From: Aquarana catesbeiana
Taxonomy: Eukaryota > Chordata > Amphibia > Anura > Ranidae
Reading direction: 5' to 3'
NCBI RefSeq assembly: GCF_042186555.1
Contig: NC_133324.1
Span: 1,496,081-1,560,080 of the forward strand
Length of the DNA: 64,000 bases
Under the pieces are notes generated by a model, which searched no databases, was not told the DNA's origin, and worked only from the letters and a program-made list of their open reading frames with translations. Position 1 is the stretch's first letter, and every line of letters begins with the position of its first letter. The position numbers were made by a program, and so were the translations under genes. Positions 57,111 to 64,000 of this stretch are shown here, piece by piece.

Positions 57111-58037
57111 TGAGTATATAGGGCAGGCCCCTACTTTCAAACATCCAACTTACAAACGACTCCTACTTGCAAACGGAAGGAGACAACAGGAAGTGAGAAT
57201 AAATCTACCCCTAGGAAGGGAAATTCTCTCCTGTAAGAGTTAATATGGGAAAAACATTTCTCCTTTCCACTGATGCTTTCCAATCCTTGTTCCACAAAAA
57301 AACCCAAATTCTCAAAAACATTTGTCATTGGGACAGAAAGTGAGGTGAAATCTTCTGAAGAGGAGCACAGACAGCAAAACAAATGTCACAGGGGTGATAA
57401 CCCTTCCCTATGTTTTCCAAAAAGCTTAAAATAGATTTTTTGGCTGGAGCTAAACACGTTAAAAATGTACCAGTTCAAAATGACAAACAGATTCTACTTA
57501 ACAACAAACCTACAGTCCCTGTCTTGTTTGCACCGCCTGTATACTGCTGTTCAGAGTATATAGGGCCTGGTGGCCCCACACCTTTTCTTATTTTAATTTG
57601 GGTGCGGGGTTCCCCTTAATATCCATACAAGACCCAAAGGGCCTGGTAATGGACTGGGGGGTACCCATGCCGTTTGTCTCACTGATTTTCATCCATATTG
57701 CCAGGACCCGACATTACATTAAACCCGCAAGCAGTTTTAAATGAGATTTTTTCCTTTAAAAATGACATTTGGTGCAGGGACTGTTCTAAACACGGGAAAC
57801 ATGCGCCACTTTACAGGCATACTATAGACACCCCCCAGGTATGATATTTAAAGGAATATTTCACTTTTTTTTTTTTTTACTTTAAGCATCATTAAAATCA
57901 CTGCTCTCGAAAAAATGGCCGTTTTTAAAAGTTTTTTTTGCATTGATACATGTCCCCTGGGGTAGGACCCGGGTCCCCAAACCCTTTTTAGGACAATACC
58001 ATGCAAATTAGCCTTTAAAATGAGCACTTTTGATTTA
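57111..58037. other. hAT 3' non-coding sequence
   Basis: About 0.9 kb between the 142-bp repeats and the subterminal GTTCG cluster. It has AT-rich parts and homopolymer runs (T at 57867-57879) and short ORFs without domains. I see nothing functional in it. Confidence 0.5.
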
Positions 58038-58147
58038 GAATGTTCGAGTCCCATAGACGTCAATGGGGTTCTAATGTTCGTGCGAACTTTCGGTCCGTTC
58101 GCAGGTTCTGGTGCGAACCGAACCGGGGGGTGTTCGGCTCATCCCTA

Positions 58148-58155
58148 GTCTTGGC
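58148..58155 (+). repeat. Right 8-bp target duplication of the hAT element
   Basis: GTCTTGGC immediately after GCTCATCCCTA is the partner of GTCCTGGC at 52536. The single C/T difference shows some time since insertion. Confidence 0.85.
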
Positions 58156-59033
58156 CCCTCCTCTGCCAGATTAAGGGCCCAAGGTATACAGATTATAGCT
58201 TACCTAGACGACCTGCTCTTGACAGATCAGTCGGTAGCCCGCTTAGACCAAAGCATGGTCACCACAGTCAACTACCTGAAATACCTAGGTTGGGTCCTCA
58301 ACCTAGAGAAATCTGCTTTAAAGCCAGTAAGAAAACTAGAGTACTCGGGTCTGGTTATAGATAAAACCCAGAAGAGGGTGTTTTTACCCCAGGCACAGAT
58401 CAGTGCCATAAAGGAGCTGGTTCAGGTGGTCAGGGCGAAGAAGGGTCCTTCTATTCTCCTTTGCATGAGATTGTTGGGAAAGATGATGGCTTCATTCGAA
58501 GTGGTTCCCTATGCTCAGTTTCATACGAGACTGCTGCAAAACAGTATCCTGTCTGCTTGGAACAAGAAGGTTCAGGCGCTAGATTTTCTGATGCGTTTGT
58601 CGCCAAAAGTGCGCCAGAACCTCAGTTGGTGGAGGATATCTGAGAATCTGCGCAAGGGGAAATCTTTCTTACCAGTTACCTGGAAGGTGGTAACAACAGA
58701 TGCCAGCCTTTCAGGTTGGGGAGCAGACCTGGAAGAGACAACTGTCCAAGGGAAATGGTCCAGAACCGAAAGGACCTTGGCCATCAACATTCTAGAGATT
58801 CGGGCAGATAGAGATACCTAGCCCTAAAGTTCTGGACATTCAGGTTGCGGAATTGTCCTGTCAGGATCCAATCAGACAATGACACAGCAGTGGCTTATAT
58901 CAATCACCAAGGAGGCACCAGAAGTTGTGCAACCCAGGAAGAGGTAAACCATATCCTAACCTGAGCAGAAAAGCATGTGCCATGCATATCGGCAATCTTC
59001 ATTCCAGGGGTAGAGAATTGGCAGGCGGACATC
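58156..59033 (+). pseudogene. DIRS-like reverse transcriptase 3' part and RNase H
   Basis: The frame resumes with ARLRAQGIQIIAYLDDLLLT: YLDD is RT motif C with both catalytic aspartates. LKYLGWVLNLEKSAL and the thumb follow. RNase H is marked by TTDASLSGWGADL and RTLAINILEIRA. A frameshift at about 58805 ends the ORF at 58821; the next frame continues with ALKFWTFR, VRIQSDNDTAVAYINHQGG and FIPGVENWQADIL. It is then broken at 59034 by a TTAA-flanked MITE. Confidence 0.88.
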
Positions 59034-59507
59034 TTAAAGTGGTGTTCTAGCCAAAAATGGAACTTCCACTTTTTGGATTCCTCCCCCTCTCTGGTGTCAC
59101 ATTTGGCACCTTTCAGGGGGAAGGAGGGAGCAGATATCTGTTTAATACAGGTATTTGCTCCCATTTCCTGGCATAGATCACCGCTGTGATTGATCTACGC
59201 CACTTCTGCCGCCTACCCTGTCTTCCCCCGCTTTATTCTGTGAGACACAGAATACAGCAGGTACCTGAGAGGATGCCGCGCATGCATAGTAGGGAACCAG
59301 GAAGTGAAGCCACACGGCTTCACTTCATTATTCCCTTACCGAGAATGGCGGCGGCAGCAGCTGAGAGCGGAAGGACGGATCGGCTTCGGCTGCCGACACC
59401 GCGGGCTCCCTGGACAGGTAAGTGTCCATATATTAAAAGTCAGTAGCTGCAGTATTTGTAGCTACTGGCTTTTAATATTTTTTTTTTTCAGCGGACCTCC
59501 TCTTTAA
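59034..59507. mobile_element. TTAA-flanked MITE in DIRS RNase H
   Basis: Inserted exactly at a TTAA (59034-59037, duplicated at 59504-59507). The body (59038-59503, 466 bp) has short inverted ends: TTAAAGTGG on the left and CCTCTTTAA on the right (TTAAAGAGG as reverse complement). It has a GC-rich middle, and near the right end a hairpin-like TATTAAAAGTCAGTAGC / GCTACTGGCTTTTAATA. It fits a non-autonomous piggyBac/Kolobok-type DNA transposon. The short ORFs inside are not genes. Confidence 0.8.
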
Positions 59508-59890
59508 GTCACCAGCAGTTGTTTCCAGGGGAATGGTCTCTTCACCCCGACATTTTCCGGGCTATATGCCAAAGATGGGGGATCCCAGACGTAGATCTGT
59601 TTGCGTCAAGGTTCAACAACAAGGTCGACAACTTTGTGTCAAGTACATGGGATCCACTCGCATACAGAACAGATGCGTTGGTGACTCTGTGGGACCAGTT
59701 CTCACTGATTTATGCATTCCCTCCTATTCTGCTGCTACCTCAACTTCTTCGCAGGATCAAGCAGGAAAGGAAGTCGGTAGTTCTTGTGGCCCCGGCGTGG
59801 CCCAGAAGATCTTGGTATGCAGAGATGGTAAAAATGGCGGTAGGGGCCCCATGGACCCTACCACCACTTCCAGACCTGCTATCGCAGTGA
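59508..59890 (+). pseudogene. DIRS-like RNase H distal region
   Basis: After the MITE the frame continues with QLFPGEWSLHPDIFRAIC, VDLFASRFNNKVDNFVS, WDQFSLIYAFPPILLLPQLL and VVLVAPAWPRRSWYAEM, the conserved tail that follows RNase H in DIRS-like polyproteins. It stops at 59890. I see no methyltransferase domain, which some DIRS elements have. Confidence 0.8.
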
Positions 59891-59990
59891 CCAGTGTTCC
59901 ATCCTACCTTACAAACGCTAAATTTAACGGTTTGGCTATTGAAATCCACATTCTAAGAATCGTGGGCTTTCAGGCTCAGTCATTTCTACC

Positions 59991-60965
59991 TTGATTAATG
60001 CAAGCAAGCCGGCCTCCAGAGTCATTTATTATAGAGTCTGGAAGGCATATGTCTCCTGGTGTGAATCCAGGGGTTGGCATCCCAGAAAGTATGTCATAGG
60101 TAGAATCCTTGACTTTCTGCAAATGGGGTTAGAGTTGAAGCTGGCCTTGAGTACCATCAAAGGCCAGGTCTCGGCCTTATCGATTTTGTTTCAACAACCA
60201 CTTGCTTTGCATTCTTTGGTCCGAAGCTTTATACAGGGTGTAACGCGGCTTAATCCATTGTTTAGAGCACCCCTGAACCCTTGGGACTTGAATTTAGTTC
60301 TGTCCGCGTTACAGAAACAGCCTTTTGAGATGATACAACATATTCACTTGGTCCTGTTGACAAGGAAACTAGTTTTTCTGGTATCCATATCTTCTGCAAG
60401 AAGGGTATCAGAATTGGCTGCTCTTTCTTGTAGGGAGCCATATTTAATCATTCACAAGGATAGAGTAGTATTGCGTCCTCATCCTAGTTTTTTGCTGAAG
60501 GTGGTTTCAGGTTTTCATCTAAACCAGGATATTGTTCTACCTTCATTTTTTCCAGAACCCTGTTCTATGGAAGAAAAGTCACTACATTCTCTGGATGTAG
60601 TGAGAACAGTCAAAATCTATTTGGAGGCGACTGCTCAGATTCGGAAAACTGATGCTTCGTTTGTGTTGCCTGAAGGTCCTAGGAAAGGACAGGCAGCGTC
60701 GAAATCTACTATTGCTAAGTGGATTCGGCAAGTAATTATTCAAGCTTATGGTTTGAAGAGGAAAGTTCCACCTTTTCAAATCAAAGCGCACTCCACCAGG
60801 GCTGTTAGTGCTTCGTGGGCAGTGCATCACCGAGCCTCCATGGCTCAAATCTGCAAGGCCACAACTTGGTCTTCAATCCATACATTTACCAGATTCTATC
60901 AGTTGGATGTAAGAAAACATGAGGATATCGCCTTTGGGCGCAGTGTGCTGCAGGCAGCAGTATAA
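59991..60965 (+). CDS. DIRS-like tyrosine recombinase
   Basis: An uninterrupted ORF, 324 residues from the first ATG. An alpha-helical N-terminal SAM-like part (about 10-95) precedes the catalytic domain. SSARRVSELAALS holds the first catalytic Arg (137 or 138), HSTR at 267-270 is the H-x-x-R motif, W293 follows, and Y303 in TRFYQLDV is the likely nucleophile. The protein would join the circular DIRS cDNA to the chromosome. It lies 100 bp downstream of the RNase H tail and ends 72 bp before the right ITR, the normal place. The start may be earlier in the intact element, since the frame is open for only a few codons before this ATG. The active-site set appears complete, although the RT it depends on is broken. 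Confidence 0.9.
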   Translation: MINASKPASRVIYYRVWKAYVSWCESRGWHPRKYVIGRILDFLQMGLELKLALSTIKGQVSALSILFQQPLALHSLVRSFIQGVTRLNPLFRAPLNPWDLNLVLSALQKQPFEMIQHIHLVLLTRKLVFLVSISSARRVSELAALSCREPYLIIHKDRVVLRPHPSFLLKVVSGFHLNQDIVLPSFFPEPCSMEEKSLHSLDVVRTVKIYLEATAQIRKTDASFVLPEGPRKGQAASKSTIAKWIRQVIIQAYGLKRKVPPFQIKAHSTRAVSASWAVHHRASMAQICKATTWSSIHTFTRFYQLDVRKHEDIAFGRSVLQAAV

Positions 60966-61037
60966 GGTCCTCAGGTCTGATTGCACCCTACTTTTGGTTG
61001 TGTCTCCCTCCCCACAGTTGGCATTGTTCTGGGACAT

Positions 61038-61088
61038 CCCATACAGTAATTACTGTGGCTCTGTGTCCCGTGATGTACGATAAAGAAA
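61038..61088 (+). repeat. DIRS right inverted terminal repeat
   Basis: From CCCATACAGTAATTAC to GTACGATAAAGAAAA, the reverse complement of 50076-50126 with about two mismatches. It fixes the right end of the DIRS-like element. Confidence 0.9.
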
Positions 61089-61190
61089 AGGATTTTACAG
61101 GTAAGCTGTTATAAAAATTCTATTACTGCCTAGGAGATACGGGGAGGTACACTACAACGTGGGAAACCCTCAATCCACGCACGTTTCATG

Positions 61191-61672
61191 CACCTCATTC
61201 AAATCGCACCCCTCCTTGCAATCTGCAGTGGGTGTCAGTGCTATCTTAACGACACCCCAAACAAAGGTTGCAAAACACAGTTTTTTGGCCAGCACCGGAT
61301 CGCATTTACAAAACGACCATGCGAACCGGTTAGAGTGAGGTTCCAAAATTGGTGCTGCATGACTTTGGTCTGATTTGAGCCCATTCAAAATGCCTGGTAT
61401 CACACTATAGTTTTCATGTAAATCGCACAGGAACTGCACCGCATTCCTGTGCCATTCACATGCGATTCTGCGCGGTGTGAATGGAGCCCATTTTGAATGA
61501 GCTGAATCGCACCGCATCGCACCAAAGAAGTGCAGGCAACTTTTTTTTGAAAAACCAACCATGCGATCTGGTTCAGACCAACACTGCGTTTGCGACCTTC
61601 TTTTGGGGAGTTGTTCACTTTGAATTGACCACCTGCAGCAGATCAAAAACACAGTGTGATTGCAATGAGGTG
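61191..61672. mobile_element. MITE with CACCTCATT inverted ends
   Basis: It begins CACCTCATTCAAATCGCA and ends TGCAATGAGGTG (61661-61672), inverted with small gaps. Internal ATCGCA/TGCGAT motifs recur on both strands (for example CATGCGATTCTGCG near 61460 and CATGCGATCTGG near 61560). It has no supported coding sequence. Exact ends and target duplication are uncertain. Confidence 0.55.
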
Positions 61673-64000
61673 ATGGAAATGCACAGGGGGTCACAGCTTT
61701 TCCTGTACCACGTATGTATGAACCAGGGGTAAAACAGGGCCAAGGCATGCCACTGAGGGCAGCAGAAAGTCCAGCCTGGCATTGGCAGACATGTTGTGGT
61801 GCCAACTGATGAATCAGTAAGCCGGTGAGCACCACAACAAGCTTGCCGGTGTAAAGCTGGACTGTCGGCAAAACAAGCATTAGAAAACTCAGCTTAGCCT
61901 CAGTCATCTGTCAGTAACACAAGCAATGCAAAATTTCACCCAGCCAACCTCAATCACATACTTTGCTAGTTGGCACACAGAATCGCAGACAGTCTCTCAC
62001 TGACTCACCATTACCTGGTATGAAGAGCAGAATGCCAGCAGCAGCACAGCAGTCTGAGCAGTGGTGAGTCTGAGGACACTCTCTGAGACTCTCTGAGACT
62101 CGGCCAGAAGAGAAAGAGGGACATACCTGGACAGGACAGCAGCAGTTCATCCATGTGGGGGGCCGGCGGCTACACAGCACTTTACCAGCACTCTGCGCTC
62201 AGGGGCCCAGGCAAAGCTCCTCTCCCAAGCCCAAGGTAGGAGTGGCACTGGAAGCCAACAGGAATACATGGTGTGCATTGGGCAGGACTACACACACCGC
62301 CGGCTCCCACTGTGCTGCCTGGTGATAGATCTGTCAGCCTTCAGCCCGAGCTCGATAGACCGGCCTGGCGGTGTACCACAACATGGGTGCGGGTATGCCT
62401 AATGATCTATTGCACTTGCTGCAGCGGCATTATTACACTCTGTGTGCCACTGACTGCAGTGCTGCCTGCCGCTGGTGCCATGTGTGGCTGCAGGGCAGGG
62501 ACACCATGCATTTCATTTTTGCCCCGGGGGGGTTTGAACACCCCTGACTCCCCCCTTATCTACGCCCCCTGACTCAAAGCTCATAAAATCATTAACACGA
62601 TAATGTCACTGGTGAATATCCTTCCCTCCTCCCACCCCAAATTCTTCAAGAATAAATCTCTTCCCGCCCCATATGACATCCTCCCAGGATTGCGCCCCAT
62701 GGGCCGATGTCAGATCACTGTACTGGCCCACTGCCGGTACCATTTGTCCACTGTGACCAATCCCAGCAGATCACATGACAGTTGTACACAATGAAAGGCT
62801 TTGATTCGTGCTTTACATTGTGTACTATTGTGTTGAGCTCTGAGATTGGTTACATCACATGGTACAGACAGGGCCAATCACAGCCCATCTATACCATATG
62901 ATTAGCTGTGGCCAATCACAGCTAATCACAATAGTAAACACTGTATCCATAGTTTTCATTCAGAAAAAAATGGTTGCTTATAACCGTAAAGTTCACAGTT
63001 ATAAGCAAAAATCAATCCCTACACTAGATAATAGTCTCTTATGTGGGCACCACCCTCCTGACTCCAATCAGTTCCACACCTGCCTTCGGGTAGGATGAGG
63101 GCACTATCTCCATCAGCTGTCTCCTCTTGTGCCAGTTGGATCCTTCACCAGTCTTGAGATTGAGCTCCAAATGTTGAATTTTTCAAGGACTCCGTTGGGA
63201 CAGACTCACCTCTCAGCAGAATGAGTTTTAGGGTTTTTTGCTCGTGAAGGTGAAATGTGTTCTGTCCATACAGGTATTGTCATAACAAGGAACCCAATGG
63301 CTGTTAGCCTCCTGGTTATCTGTTGCAGTTTATCAGTTTATGCCTTTATTTCCTCTTAGCTGCTGTAGCACACTACTCCCTTGGGAGCTGCTGTTAGTTG
63401 TTCTTTACCTTTTTTGTCAGTGTACCCCGTTCTTCCTTCCCATGCAACATCAAACACCAAACAGTCTCTGTAGTTTATAAAGAACTCCAACTTTATTCTT
63501 GCACTCAGAATAATAAAGCAGTATTAGCAGAGGATATGAGATGCCCAGAAAAAGATTCCTGGTTCCGGTCTTTGATTATATATACTCCCCATATATGAAC
63601 TTGACCAGCATTACTCTGAATAATGCTGTGGGTGCATGATTCCAAAGTCCTAGGCCATCACCGTCTACATCCTGACTCTTGGAATCCCTTGTCGGTTCTG
63701 GGTAAGTGTCCCTCACTAGGTCCTTGGAATTCTAGCGAGTCTTCGGACTTGCACTACTGGGTTGCACTCCCTTTGCTCACTCCCATCAACAGTCCCTGTT
63801 ACTCACGGAAGGTTGATCCCAGGTTACTGCGCAACAGCTTTTCATCTACTTCCTCCTCGTGGTGAACCAGGGAACCCCCGAATGAGGCACCCGGTTTCTT
63901 TCCTGGTTATATGATGACTTCTGCTTCTGCTATCCGACACTGGGGTCTCTGAACCACCCAGGCCTTCAAGCCTCCTCCTGCACATGAACTTCTCCTGCTA
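61673..64000. other. No gene recognised
   Basis: Contains a short CTCTGAGA triplication (about 62078-62100), CCAATCACAGC-type inverted motifs typical of dispersed repeats (62875-62930) and a small palindrome TTGCTTATAACC / GTTATAAGCAA (62973-63010). Near 63475-63520 a TATAAAG and an AATAAAG lie close together, which could belong to an LTR running past the window, but I cannot support it. Confidence 0.4.

Larger units (their letters stand above)
52544..58147 (+). mobile_element. Complete 5.6 kb hAT transposon
   Basis: Starts TAGGGATGAGC and ends GCTCATCCCTA, an 11-bp terminal inverted repeat of hAT type, with an 8-bp target duplication. It contains a promoter-like region with hairpins and a TATA box, a transposase gene (53420-56693) and a 1.45 kb 3' non-coding part. 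Both ends carry clusters of GTTCG/CGAAC (about six copies in 52556-52640 and seven in 58038-58137), probable transposase-binding subterminal repeats. It split the DIRS reverse transcriptase between motifs B and C. Confidence 0.92.
50076..61088 (+). mobile_element. DIRS-like YR retrotransposon with nested elements
   Basis: The outer element is bounded by 51-bp inverted terminal repeats and carries, in order, a gag-like ORF, reverse transcriptase, RNase H and a tyrosine recombinase, the DIRS order. DIRS elements integrate through a circular intermediate using the recombinase rather than a DDE integrase, and leave no target duplication. Removing the hAT insert (52544-58147 plus one 8-bp target copy) and the TTAA-MITE leaves about 4.9 kb. 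The RT region carries frameshifts, so this copy is not autonomous. Confidence 0.9.

Noticed and set aside
63398..64000. Possible LTR or gene at the right edge
   Set aside because: TATAAAG and AATAAAG motifs are close together, but neither ends nor coding sequence can be defined before the window stops.

Overview
The window looks like a repeat-rich vertebrate nuclear genome, most likely from an anuran amphibian of ranid type. The signs are CR1-like, Ty3/gypsy, DIRS-like and hAT elements together, many palindromic MITEs and minisatellite-bearing dispersed repeats of a kind I associate with ranid frogs, and a GT92 (galt-1-like) glycosyltransferase gene. I see no bacterial gene organisation, rRNA, tRNA or CRISPR. 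The species call comes from recognition, not from a search.

Layout. (1) 1-28771 is one satellite array of about 1,100 units of 23 or 27 bp. It has higher-order structure and a roughly 3.7 kb block present at both ends. A solo LTR (27812-28528, 5-bp target duplication) interrupts it. All ORFs in the array are artefacts of the 27-bp (9-codon) unit. (2) 28772-32430 holds a compound minisatellite, the end of a dispersed repeat and a MITE. (3) 32438-38831 is the only likely host-gene neighbourhood. It has a possible untranslated 5' exon ending at a strong splice donor (32848), a 3.3 kb TTAA-flanked element, a long-TIR MITE, and a splice acceptor directly before an intact 420-codon GT92 coding exon (37470-38732) with a poly(A) signal. 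(4) 39451-41959 is a run of three unrelated minisatellites. (5) 43373-48970 is a decayed Ty3/gypsy pol region cut up by a CR1-like LINE, a hAT MITE, another MITE and an LTR-like insert. (6) 50076-61088 is a DIRS-like tyrosine-recombinase retroelement with 51-bp inverted terminal repeats. A 5.6 kb hAT element with its own broken transposase gene sits inside its reverse transcriptase, and a TTAA-flanked MITE sits inside its RNase H region. (7) 61089-64000 has one more MITE and no recognisable gene.

The GT92 exon is the only ORF I would treat as a working host gene. The DIRS recombinase ORF is uninterrupted, but its partner reverse transcriptase is broken. The nesting gives a relative order of insertion: DIRS before hAT and the TTAA-MITE; gypsy before CR1, the hAT-MITE and the LTR insert; satellite before the solo LTR.
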